From the NCBI GenBank assembly GCA_002493395.1, contig DKYS01000043.1:1-9721 (forward strand): a DNA stretch of 9,721 nucleotides, read 5' to 3'. The notes under the pieces are model-generated. The model was not told the DNA's origin and did no database searches. It saw only the letters and a program-made list of their open reading frames with translations. This DNA is from Turicibacter sp. UBA7094 (GTDB lineage Bacteria > Bacillota_I > Bacilli_A > MOL361 > Turicibacteraceae). This document shows, piece by piece, positions 1 through 5,781 of this stretch. The position numbers and the translations under genes were made by a program. Within the stretch, counting starts at the first letter, position 1. Every line of letters begins with the position of its first letter.

Positions 1-2
1 TA

Positions 3-536
3 GATTTCACCCAGTGGAATGCTTCTCAATATACGCTTTTGTTTTTGCTGTTATCTTTTATGGTGATTTGTTTCTTAAAATATCAGTGTTATTCACGAGA
101 TTTAAAACAGGACAGTCAGTTTATCGAGTTAGAAGAAAAAAAATTATCCCGAAAAAAACAAGCGCTTTACGACCAAGTCGCGAGTATGAATCCTAGTGAC
201 TTCGGAGAACTAATTGCTGATTTATTTCGCATGAAAGGATTTAAGCGTATTTTTTTAACGCCTCGCATGAATCAACAATTCTATGATATCGATATGTATT
301 TAGACGATCAAAAGGTCTTAGTTTCATGTGTTTTAAATACCGTTAACCACGAGATTCCTCAGTCTTTTTTAGAACGCCTTCATTTAATGATGCGTAACAA
401 TCAAATTGATCAAGGGGTTCTCATCACCCTCAGTCAATTTGAATCGGATTGTTACACCTTTGCCAAAGATAAACCCATTTATTTAATCGATGGAGACCAA
501 TTAATTGAAACGTTACTTGATAGTTCTAATCTATAA
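3..536 (+). CDS. Membrane-anchored Mrr-like (restriction endonuclease fold) protein, 5' end outside window
   Basis: The frame is open to the left edge of the window with no stop. The first in-window start candidate is a TTG at 39, which has no Shine-Dalgarno sequence in front of it, so the true start probably lies upstream and this entry is partial. Counting from that TTG (165 residues), a hydrophobic segment at about residues 2-13 looks like an N-terminal membrane anchor, followed by a Lys/Glu-rich stretch (20-45). Residues 51-160 resemble the Mrr_cat domain: N-P-x-D-F-G-E-L at 51-58, the acidic Y-D-I-D-M at 82-86, the Q-G-V-L-I-T strand at 125-130, and the closing L-I-D-G-D-Q-L at 149-155. 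In Mrr proteins the strand after the Asp reads V-Q-x-K. Here it reads V-S-C-V (95-98), so the catalytic Gln and Lys are absent. I infer a cytoplasm-facing, membrane-tethered protein that may bind DNA or RNA without cutting it. No terminator follows it. Fold assignment is fairly confident; function is unknown. Confidence 0.7.
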   Translation, partial: DFTQWNASQYTLLFLLLSFMVICFLKYQCYSRDLKQDSQFIELEEKKLSRKKQALYDQVASMNPSDFGELIADLFRMKGFKRIFLTPRMNQQFYDIDMYLDDQKVLVSCVLNTVNHEIPQSFLERLHLMMRNNQIDQGVLITLSQFESDCYTFAKDKPIYLIDGDQLIETLLDSSNL

Positions 537-609
537 TTCTATTTTTTAGAACCACCACCTTCTATCGTGTTACCGATTAAAATACGTTCCTCATCTTTTA
601 ACGTATCGA

Positions 610-638
610 TTGACATCACTTTTCTTTTTTGCTATTAT
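610..638 (+). promoter_or_regulatory. Sigma-A promoter of the deaminase gene
   Basis: TTGACA at 610-615 is a perfect -35. A spacer of 17 bases leads to TATTAT at 633-638, which is preceded by TG (630-631) one base upstream, making an extended -10. The start codon of the deaminase follows about 35 bases downstream of the expected transcription start. This is the best-formed promoter in the window. Confidence 0.8.
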
Positions 639-664
639 TATAGCCCAACTATCTCTCATATCAT

Positions 665-671
665 GAGGAGG
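665..671 (+). promoter_or_regulatory. Ribosome binding site of the deaminase gene
   Basis: GAGGAGG ends seven bases before the ATG at 679. It is a near-perfect Shine-Dalgarno sequence and fixes the start. Confidence 0.8.
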
Positions 672-678
672 GAATCGC

Positions 679-1080
679 ATGTTTGAAGAATTAATTAAGA
701 AAGCAACTGAAGTCTTAAATCCGCGTCACCTCTCACCCGCTGCCGAAGCGGGAAGTGTCGCCGCTGCCATCTTGACAGAAAGCGGTCATATTTATACGGG
801 CGTTTGTATCGAGACGAAATGTTCAATGGGCTTTTGTGCCGAGCACGCCGCCGCAGCAGCTATGATTACAGCCGGTGAAAGCCATATTTTAAAAATGGTG
901 GCAATTAATAAGCGTGGAAATATTTTACCCCCTTGTGGACGTTGCCGGGAATTTATCAGTCAGTTAGATGATCAAAATATTAATGCCGAAATTCTAATTA
1001 ATCGAAAAAAGGCCGTTTTGCTTAAAGATCTTCTCCCTTATGATTGGCGCTTGGCAAAACACGCTGAGTTCGATGAATAA
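679..1080 (+). CDS. Cytidine deaminase family protein, blasticidin-S-deaminase-like
   Basis: This 133-residue protein has the size of tetrameric cytidine deaminases. The zinc/catalytic signature is complete: C53-A-E55 (zinc ligand and catalytic Glu) and P85-C86-G-R-C89 (two zinc ligands). The chain opens with a helix, then S26-V-A-A-A-I as the usual first strand. Two details differ from the housekeeping enzyme. The usual C-A-E-R is C-A-E-H, and the N-x-E segment that contacts the ribose reads C43-I-E45. The C-terminal half, with P-C-G-R-C-R-E-F and a final L-L-P-Y-x-W (118-123), resembles blasticidin S deaminase more than classical Cdd. The family hydrolyses the amino group of cytidine or a related nucleoside; the actual substrate here is not decided by the sequence. 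It sits alone behind its own promoter and ends in a strong terminator. A detoxifying or salvage role is inference. Confidence 0.85.
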   Translation: MFEELIKKATEVLNPRHLSPAAEAGSVAAAILTESGHIYTGVCIETKCSMGFCAEHAAAAAMITAGESHILKMVAINKRGNILPPCGRCREFISQLDDQNINAEILINRKKAVLLKDLLPYDWRLAKHAEFDE

Positions 1081-1090
1081 ACGACCGTTG

Positions 1091-1139
1091 AATCAAATAA
1101 TAAAGACCACCTTTTAAGGGTGGTCTTTATTATTTGATT
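1091..1139. terminator. Bidirectional terminator, 21-bp perfect stem
   Basis: Arms at 1091-1111 and 1119-1139 are perfectly complementary, with a 7-base loop. The core is GACCACC/GGTGGTC and the outer part is AT-rich, so each strand gets a T-rich tail (CTTTATTATTTGATT). It lies between convergent genes. Its right arm overlaps the last three codons and stop of the pseudouridine synthase gene on the minus strand. Confidence 0.85.
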
Positions 1140-2023
1140 AACTGTCTCATATCTTTTGGTAAAGGCGCGAAAATGGTTAACTGTTCTTTAGTGATTGGAT
1201 GCAGCATCTCAATGCGTGCGGAGTGAAGCGCCTGACGCTTTATTTTATCTTTTTTTCCCCCATATAAATGATCTCCTAGCAAAGGATACCCGAGATGACT
1301 CATATGAACGCGAATTTGATGCGTTCGCCCCGTTTTTAACTCCAACTCAATGAGAGCATATCCTTTATATTGCTCTTTTAATTCGTAATACGTTAAAGCA
1401 TAATCCCCTCTTGGATTCACCCGACGCCGCGCATTGTGATGACGGTCTTTTCCAATAGGTGCCTCAATCTTTCCTTTTTTCGTCTTCAATGTTCCTGATA
1501 CCAGGGCAAGATACCACCGTCGAATTTTTTTCTCACTTAACCAATAGTCCATTAAGCTATGCGCGAGATACGTTTTAGCAAAAATAATTCCACCACTCGT
1601 CTCAGTATCTAATCGATGAATGTAACGAACACGATGCTTTATTCCTCTTTCCTGATAATAATTCGCCACCCCATTAACGAGTGTCCCTATTCCATCTTTT
1701 TGATCGGGGTGCACCATTAATCCAGCAGGCTTATTAATCACCAACAAATGATCATCTTCATAGAGAATATCTAAGGGGATTTTTTGGGCCACAAAATCCA
1801 CCGCTTCTTCTTCAAACACAGCAATGGCTAACTGGTCTGAAAGATGAAGAACCTGTTCAAAGGAAACGACTTGCCCATTTAATGTTACTTTCTTATTCAT
1901 ATATAACTCATGAATCTTTTTTCTAGATAAATGATATCCTTGTAAAAAGTCACGAATGGTTTGATTGGCTTGCTCTTGATTAATCGTAAAAATTAAATAT
2001 TCCTTTTCTCGAATGACTGTCAT
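1130..2023 (-). CDS. RluA-family RNA pseudouridine synthase
   Basis: The 297-residue length is typical for the RluD/RluC/RluA group. The N-terminal part (about 18-75) looks like an S4 RNA-binding domain, with a conserved-type L-S-R-K-K-I-H at 32-38 and V-T-L-N-G at 46-50. The catalytic domain starts with D-I-L-Y-E-D-D-H-L-L-V-I-N-K-P-A-G-L at 85-102. The signature H136-R-L-D139-x-x-T-S-G contains the catalytic Asp139. R-T-H-Q-I-R-V-H is present near residue 235, followed by G-Y-P-L-L-G-D. It isomerises uridine to pseudouridine in rRNA or tRNA; the target position cannot be told from the sequence. A GGTGA at 2028-2032 precedes the ATG. The gene starts 12 bases after the lepB stop, so the two are almost certainly co-transcribed. 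The stop codon lies inside the shared terminator stem. Confidence 0.92.
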   Translation of the reverse strand: MTVIREKEYLIFTINQEQANQTIRDFLQGYHLSRKKIHELYMNKKVTLNGQVVSFEQVLHLSDQLAIAVFEEEAVDFVAQKIPLDILYEDDHLLVINKPAGLMVHPDQKDGIGTLVNGVANYYQERGIKHRVRYIHRLDTETSGGIIFAKTYLAHSLMDYWLSEKKIRRWYLALVSGTLKTKKGKIEAPIGKDRHHNARRRVNPRGDYALTYYELKEQYKGYALIELELKTGRTHQIRVHMSHLGYPLLGDHLYGGKKDKIKRQALHSARIEMLHPITKEQLTIFAPLPKDMRQLIK

Positions 2024-2035
2024 AATATCACCATA

Positions 2036-2533
2036 TTACCTTCTAAATTGTACGACGACACCAACGACGTCTTTTTTAATATCAATGACCCCTAATCTCG
2101 AACTCCTTGAATCAAGACTGTTGTTGCGATTATCTCCCATCACAAAAAGTTTACCGTCTTCAATGATTAAATCAATCTTTTGATGATTCCTCATCGGTTC
2201 CTTTAAATATGCCTCTCTCAAAAGATGACCATTCACAAAAACTTGACCCGATTCGATGACTAAATGATCGCCTGGGAGTGCAATCACGCGCTTCAAAAAG
2301 AACTTCATCTGATTTTTTTGATGTGCCCTAAAAGCAACAAGATCTAAGCGCTCAATCTTTTTTCGACGAGAAGCCCGACAGTCTAATAAAATAGGTTGAT
2401 TATTTTTAATGGTCGGCCTCATGGATTCCCCACGGGCGATTGCTACACGACAAACACGTGAAATGAAATAACCAATGCAAAGACTACATCCTATCTCCAC
2501 TGCACAATCTAACCAAGTACTCTCTTTCTTCAA
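2036..2533 (-). CDS. lepB: Signal peptidase I (short, single-span)
   Basis: This 165-residue protein is a small Gram-positive-type type I signal peptidase. One N-terminal membrane segment (about 9-30) is followed by the catalytic G35-E-S37-M-R-P motif with the nucleophile Ser37. The general base is Lys81 in F-L-K-R-V-I-A-L-P-G-D, and the conserved G133-D-N-R-x-x-S-x-D-S-R is box E. The enzyme cleaves signal peptides from exported proteins on the outer face of the membrane. The start is TTG at 2531-2533: an AAGAGGG lies at 2539-2545, five bases upstream, and the frame meets a stop at 2552-2554 with no ATG in between. It is the first gene of an operon with the pseudouridine synthase. Three cysteines near the membrane segment (10, 16, 19) are unusual but have no assigned role. 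Confidence 0.92.
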   Translation of the reverse strand: MKKESTWLDCAVEIGCSLCIGYFISRVCRVAIARGESMRPTIKNNQPILLDCRASRRKKIERLDLVAFRAHQKNQMKFFLKRVIALPGDHLVIESGQVFVNGHLLREAYLKEPMRNHQKIDLIIEDGKLFVMGDNRNNSLDSRSSRLGVIDIKKDVVGVVVQFRR

Positions 2534-2538
2534 ACTAT

Positions 2539-2545
2539 CCCTCTT
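2539..2545 (-). promoter_or_regulatory. Ribosome binding site selecting a TTG start for lepB
   Basis: AAGAGGG on the minus strand ends five bases before the TTG at 2533. No other start codon in this frame lies between the upstream stop (2552-2554) and this TTG. Confidence 0.7.
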
Positions 2546-2571
2546 CTCAAGTTATTATGATCTCACTTCTT

Positions 2572-2580
2572 ATTATAGCA
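2572..2580 (-). promoter_or_regulatory. Extended -10 promoter of the lepB operon
   Basis: The minus strand reads TGC followed by a perfect TATAAT (2572-2577, TG at 2579-2580). No good -35 is found at 17 bases (CGGTTG at 2595-2600), which is tolerated by extended -10 promoters. Expected transcription starts near 2565. Confidence 0.6.
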
Positions 2581-2657
2581 TATTTTCCTACAGCCAACCG
2601 ATAGACGGGTGACATCCTAAATCATCAAAATCTCCTCTTATATTACCTTCAAGATTA

Positions 2658-2666
2658 TGGTAAAAT
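2658..2666 (+). promoter_or_regulatory. Extended -10 promoter of pepT
   Basis: TG at 2658-2659, one base, then TAAAAT at 2661-2666. The -35 position at 17 bases holds only a weak TTATAT (2638-2643). A small hairpin (TCCTT at 2676-2680, AAGGA at 2684-2688) lies in the leader; its role, if any, is unclear. Confidence 0.45.
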
Positions 2667-2714
2667 CTATACATATCCTTAACAAGGACGCACATACTAA
2701 GCAAAATGATGATT

Positions 2715-2720
2715 GGAGGA
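2715..2720 (+). promoter_or_regulatory. Ribosome binding site deciding the pepT start
   Basis: GGAGGA ends seven bases before the ATG at 2728. The TTG at 2713 in the same frame overlaps this site and cannot be the start it serves, so the protein begins at 2728. Confidence 0.85.
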
Positions 2721-2727
2721 ATATACG

Positions 2728-3963
2728 ATGAAAACAGTTATAGACCGTTTTTTAAACTATGTCACATACGATACACAATCAAATCCTGAAGGTTTAACAA
2801 CTCCCTCTACGCCATCCCAACTTGTCTTTGGTGATGTTTTAGTGGAACAATTAAAAGAAATCGGAATGACCCACATTGAAAAAGATGAACATGGCTATAT
2901 TTATGCCACATTAGAAAGCAATGTTTCTCACGATGTTCCTGTGATTGCCTTTATCTCTCATTTAGATACAAGTCCTGATTTTACAGCTGTTCATGTCAAA
3001 CCACAAATGATTGACTATCAGGGCGGCGATATTGTATTAAATCAGGAAAAAAACATTATCCTTTCACCTAATGATTTCGATTCGTTAAACCGCTATGTCG
3101 GGCAAACTTTAATCACAACAGATGGAACGACACTGCTCGGTGCGGATGATAAAGCGGGAATTGCTGAAATCATCACCGCGATGGATTATCTCATTAAACA
3201 CCCAGAAATCAAACACGGGTGTATTAAAGTGGCCTTTACACCTGATGAAGAAATCGGTCATGGTGCTTCTAAATTTAAAATTGAAAAATTTGGAGCAGAT
3301 TTTGCCTATACGGTCGATGGTGGAGTCATCGGTGAATTACAATATGAATCATTTAATGCAGCAGAAGCCAAAGTAATCATTCATGGGAAAAGTGTTCACC
3401 CTGGAAGTGCTAAAAATAAAATGATTAATGCTGGACTCATTGCCACAGAATTCATGAGTCACTTCCCTCAACTAGAAACTCCGCAAGCAACGGAAAACTA
3501 CGAAGGCTTTTATCACCTCACTTCGATTAATGGAAATTGCGAAGAGGCAACTTTAAAAATTATTGTTCGTGACTTTGATAAAGAGAAATTTAATCAGCGA
3601 AAACAATTTATTCAACAATTAGTCGAGGAATTTAATACGAACTATCCAACCAAACCAATTGAACTGACGCTTACCGACCAATACTACAACATGCACCTAC
3701 AAATTGAAGATAAAATGTATATCGTCGATTTAGCTAAACAAGCCCTCATTGAATCAGGAGTTGAACCATTAATTGTCCCTGTTCGTGGAGGAACCGATGG
3801 TTCGGGATTATCATTTAGAGGACTTCCTACGCCTAACCTATTTACAGGTGGACATAATTTCCACGGTAAATTTGAATATATCCCGGTTCCATCGATGGAA
3901 AAAGCCGTTGATGTGATTGTAAAAATTGCAGAACTTGGGGCTACCTTTAACTATACTAGATAA
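2728..3963 (+). CDS. pepT: Peptidase T, tripeptide aminopeptidase
   Basis: PepT is a cytoplasmic M20-family di-zinc enzyme that removes the N-terminal residue from tripeptides. The 411 residues from the ATG at 2728 match the family length of about 410. Metal and catalytic residues are all visible: H78-L-D80 (zinc ligand His and the Asp that orients it), G-A-D140-D-K (bridging Asp), P-D-E174-E175 (catalytic base and zinc ligand), V-D197 (zinc ligand), and G-G-H-N-F-H379 near the end. The dimerisation/lid domain lies between, with H-G-K-S-V-H-P-G-S-A at 219-228. P-V-R-G-G-T-D-G-S at 351-359 is also typical. The gene stands alone, divergent from lepB, with its own promoter and a terminator shared with the convergent sugar symporter. 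It probably serves in using peptides taken up from the medium. Confidence 0.97.
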   Translation: MKTVIDRFLNYVTYDTQSNPEGLTTPSTPSQLVFGDVLVEQLKEIGMTHIEKDEHGYIYATLESNVSHDVPVIAFISHLDTSPDFTAVHVKPQMIDYQGGDIVLNQEKNIILSPNDFDSLNRYVGQTLITTDGTTLLGADDKAGIAEIITAMDYLIKHPEIKHGCIKVAFTPDEEIGHGASKFKIEKFGADFAYTVDGGVIGELQYESFNAAEAKVIIHGKSVHPGSAKNKMINAGLIATEFMSHFPQLETPQATENYEGFYHLTSINGNCEEATLKIIVRDFDKEKFNQRKQFIQQLVEEFNTNYPTKPIELTLTDQYYNMHLQIEDKMYIVDLAKQALIESGVEPLIVPVRGGTDGSGLSFRGLPTPNLFTGGHNFHGKFEYIPVPSMEKAVDVIVKIAELGATFNYTR

Positions 3964-3981
3964 CCACTTCAATAAATAGAT

Positions 3982-4017
3982 AAAGAGGATTGAAACCCTT
4001 GAATTTCAATCCTCTTT
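3982..4017. terminator. Terminator between pepT and the convergent symporter gene
   Basis: Arms of 14 bases at 3982-3995 and 4004-4017 are perfectly complementary (AAAGAGGATTGAAA), with an 8-base loop. On the plus strand the right arm runs into TTTTT (4015-4019). On the minus strand it gives CTCTTTATCTATTT, a weaker tail, so it may serve both genes. Confidence 0.85.
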
Positions 4018-4022
4018 TTAAT

Positions 4023-5426
4023 TTACTCGTAACTTAACCCCATTAACTCTGTTTCCCGCTCCTTAGCTACTTGACGTGCCTCTAATTCTTTAATAATTTC
4101 TTCATGGTAATCCCCTGTAATTTTATAATACTTTTTATAGACAATAAAACACAGCCCAATAAAAATTGCTGGTAAAACAAACATAAGCCCTCGCATCCCC
4201 ATCATGGTAGTCATTGTTTGTGGAGCATTTGCAACATAACCAAATGCAGCAAGCCCAACTCCGATTAACCAACCACTTAATGCACTTGCTGATTTAACGA
4301 GCAACGTCTGACACGAAAAAATAATACTTTCATTTCGTGTCCCAAATTTATATTCACTATAATCTACAACATCTGCTAGCATAACCGTCGACGATGCAAT
4401 AATTAATCCCCCTCCTGATCGAGCTAAAAAGGCACCAATTGCTACAAATAACGTATTTTGTGGAGCAATAAATCCACAAATAAGTAACCAAACTAATCCT
4501 ATAATTGGAACCACACACCCTAATCTAAATACATGCTTACGTCCCATTTTTCGTACCAAAATTGGGAATAGGAGTAACCCAGTAATCTCTGCAAACCCAG
4601 CACATCCATTGTAAATTTGGAACATCGCTTCATTTTGCGTCACATATTTAAAATAATAAAGGGCCATTCCACCTAAAAACGATAACATTAAGTTCATACA
4701 TAATACAATCACAATAAACACCTTTAACTGGCCATTTTGCCCAATAATCTTAAACGTTTGTTTAAGTGTTACCCGATTCTCCTTTGAATCAATTCCCGCT
4801 ACATTCTTTGTTGAAGGTTCCTTCACCTTTAAACACATCACCACCGACGTCACGATAAAAATCACAGCAATTCCTAGTGCTAAATATTCAAACCCTTTCG
4901 CCTGATCTCCCCCTCCTAATCGGTGAACCATCGATAATCCAAAGGTTGCGACACATAAATTTCCAATCGATGCAAATACACGTGGAATAACGGATATTTT
5001 TTCACGCTCTTCTTTATCTTGCGTCAGAGAAGGAATCATTGACCAATAAGGGATATCCATAATGGTATACGTCATTCCCCATAAAATATACATCACTGAA
5101 AAATAAGCATATAACGGTGCTCCTGTTAAATCTGGTTTCTTAAATAAGAAGAATAACACGACTGCATTAATTAACGTTCCAATTAAAATCCAAGGTCTGA
5201 ATTTCCCCCACTTTGTTCTTGTATTATCAACCAACATTCCCATCATCGGATCATTGACCGTATCCCAAATACGAGCAATTAAAAATAGCGTTCCGACAAA
5301 AGCCGGATTTAATCCAATTACATCCGTAAAATAAAACATAATATAAATTCCGACGACCCCACAAACTAAATCCTTTCCTAGTGCACCAAATCCATAAGAA
5401 TATTTGGCTGATGTTGTTAACTTCAT
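4023..5426 (-). CDS. GPH-family (MelB-like) sugar:cation symporter
   Basis: The 467-residue, 12-helix membrane protein belongs to the glycoside-pentoside-hexuronide:cation symporter family. Signatures are A-R-I-W-D55-T-V-N-D59-P-M-M-G in helix II, then the loop T-K-W-G-K-F-R-P-W, D124-I-P-Y-W128-S, and A-D-V-V-D-Y-S-E-Y-K-F-G-T-R-N-E (351-366). As I recall Salmonella/E. coli MelB, Asp55/Asp59 bind Na+, Asp19, Asp124, Trp128 and Arg149 bind the galactoside, and Lys377 is important. Here Asp19, Asp55, Asp59, Asp124, Trp128 and Arg149 fall at the same numbers and Lys378 is one off. Uptake of a sugar or glycoside with Na+ or H+ is therefore well supported; the exact sugar is not. The start is the ATG at 5426 behind GAGGAGGG. 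A longer frame to 5504 would run through the promoter and operator and is rejected. No glycosidase or regulator gene is adjacent. It is probably monocistronic and catabolite-controlled. Confidence 0.93.
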   Translation of the reverse strand: MKLTTSAKYSYGFGALGKDLVCGVVGIYIMFYFTDVIGLNPAFVGTLFLIARIWDTVNDPMMGMLVDNTRTKWGKFRPWILIGTLINAVVLFFLFKKPDLTGAPLYAYFSVMYILWGMTYTIMDIPYWSMIPSLTQDKEEREKISVIPRVFASIGNLCVATFGLSMVHRLGGGDQAKGFEYLALGIAVIFIVTSVVMCLKVKEPSTKNVAGIDSKENRVTLKQTFKIIGQNGQLKVFIVIVLCMNLMLSFLGGMALYYFKYVTQNEAMFQIYNGCAGFAEITGLLLFPILVRKMGRKHVFRLGCVVPIIGLVWLLICGFIAPQNTLFVAIGAFLARSGGGLIIASSTVMLADVVDYSEYKFGTRNESIIFSCQTLLVKSASALSGWLIGVGLAAFGYVANAPQTMTTMMGMRGLMFVLPAIFIGLCFIVYKKYYKITGDYHEEIIKELEARQVAKERETELMGLSYE

Positions 5427-5432
5427 TAATTT

Positions 5433-5440
5433 CCCTCCTC
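5433..5440 (-). promoter_or_regulatory. Ribosome binding site of the symporter gene
   Basis: GAGGAGGG on the minus strand ends six bases before the ATG at 5426. It fixes the start 26 codons inside the longest open frame. Confidence 0.85.
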
Positions 5441-5445
5441 TTTTC

Positions 5446-5460
5446 TGTAACCGTTTACCA
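5446..5460 (-). promoter_or_regulatory. cre-like / LacI-family operator downstream of the symporter promoter
   Basis: On the plus strand the site reads TGTAACCGTTTACCA. It fits the catabolite-responsive element TGWAANCGNTNWCA at 13 of 14 positions, failing only at the last base. It lies just downstream of the -10, between promoter and ribosome binding site, where CcpA or a LacI-type repressor would block transcription. Confidence 0.65.
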
Positions 5461-5475
5461 AACAGGTATGTACAT

Positions 5476-5504
5476 AAAATACCACCCATCCCCCACCAAT
5501 GCAA
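5476..5504 (-). promoter_or_regulatory. Sigma-A promoter of the symporter gene
   Basis: On the minus strand TTGCAT (5499-5504) is the -35. A spacer of exactly 17 bases (5482-5498) leads to TATTTT (5476-5481) as the -10. The spacer is strikingly G-rich on the coding strand, which is unusual for this AT-rich sequence. Confidence 0.65.
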
Positions 5505-5513
5505 GCGCTATTA
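5500..5513 (-). promoter_or_regulatory. Second, weaker cre-like site overlapping the symporter -35
   Basis: The plus strand reads TGCAAGCGCTATTA, matching TGWAANCGNTNWCA at 12 of 14 positions. The core AAGCGCT is typical of cre/LacI-family operators. It overlaps the -35 hexamer, so binding would compete with RNA polymerase. With the site at 5446-5460 it brackets the promoter. Confidence 0.45.
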
Positions 5514-5524
5514 AAAATATTTTA

Positions 5525-5550
5525 GTCTTTTTTTATTAATAAAAAAAGAC
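5525..5550. repeat. 26-bp perfect AT-rich palindrome
   Basis: The sequence is GTC, seven T, ATTAAT, seven A, GAC, self-complementary over all 26 bases. It lies 21 bases upstream of the symporter -35. It could be a terminator relic, a protein-binding site, or an A/T-tract upstream element. There is no gene for which it is the obvious terminator. Confidence 0.6.
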
Positions 5551-5739
5551 CATTCCCTTTTGTTTGTTTCTCATGGTTAAATGTCTGTTTTTTATCACTG
5601 AAAAGTTTTTCAATTCTTCCTTTAAAACTTTTTCTCTAACTAGATGATAAGCAACTCTTACGCTCTCCTACCTCCTGAAATTGGTGAACTCACTTTACGA
5701 TTAAAAAGGAGGGGGAATGAATCTGTTTGTTTAAAATTT
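5551..5739. other. Intergenic stretch without a supported gene
   Basis: Together with the promoter region this makes 355 gene-free bases (5427-5781). I find only short frames here: 24 codons from 5573 and 57 codons from 5644. Neither has a ribosome binding site, and the second runs through the terminator into the transferase gene. Two orphan Shine-Dalgarno-like sequences occur, AAGGAGG at 5706-5712 (+) and CAGGAGGT at 5670-5677 (-), neither followed by a real gene. This may be decayed DNA. Confidence 0.5.
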
Positions 5740-5779
5740 AAAAAACGGGAAGTGAACCATCGCGTGTTCACCTTCCCGC
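5740..5779 (-). terminator. Terminator of the sugar transferase gene
   Basis: Arms at 5766-5778 and 5746-5757 pair as CGGGAAGGTGAAC with GTTCACTTCCCG, with one bulged base and an 8-base loop. On the minus strand the stem is followed by six T (5740-5745) and more T beyond. It begins two bases after the stop codon. Confidence 0.85.
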
Positions 5780-5781
5780 TT

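Noticed and set aside
14..196. 60-codon plus-strand frame opening with GTG
   Set aside because: It overlaps the Mrr-like gene in another frame, has no ribosome binding site and its product is unlike any family; a shadow.
2713..2727. TTG start giving pepT five extra residues
   Set aside because: The TTG overlaps the GGAGGA Shine-Dalgarno sequence that serves the ATG at 2728, and the family length fits the ATG.
3122..3376. 84-codon frame inside pepT
   Set aside because: Frame-shifted shadow of pepT, with no ribosome binding site and no recognisable motif.
5427..5504. 26-residue N-terminal extension of the MelB-like symporter
   Set aside because: It would run through the promoter, operator and Shine-Dalgarno sequence; MelB numbering fits the ATG at 5426 exactly.
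5573..5647. 24-codon plus-strand frame
   Set aside because: No ribosome binding site, pyrimidine-rich, low-complexity Phe-rich peptide; chance is sufficient.
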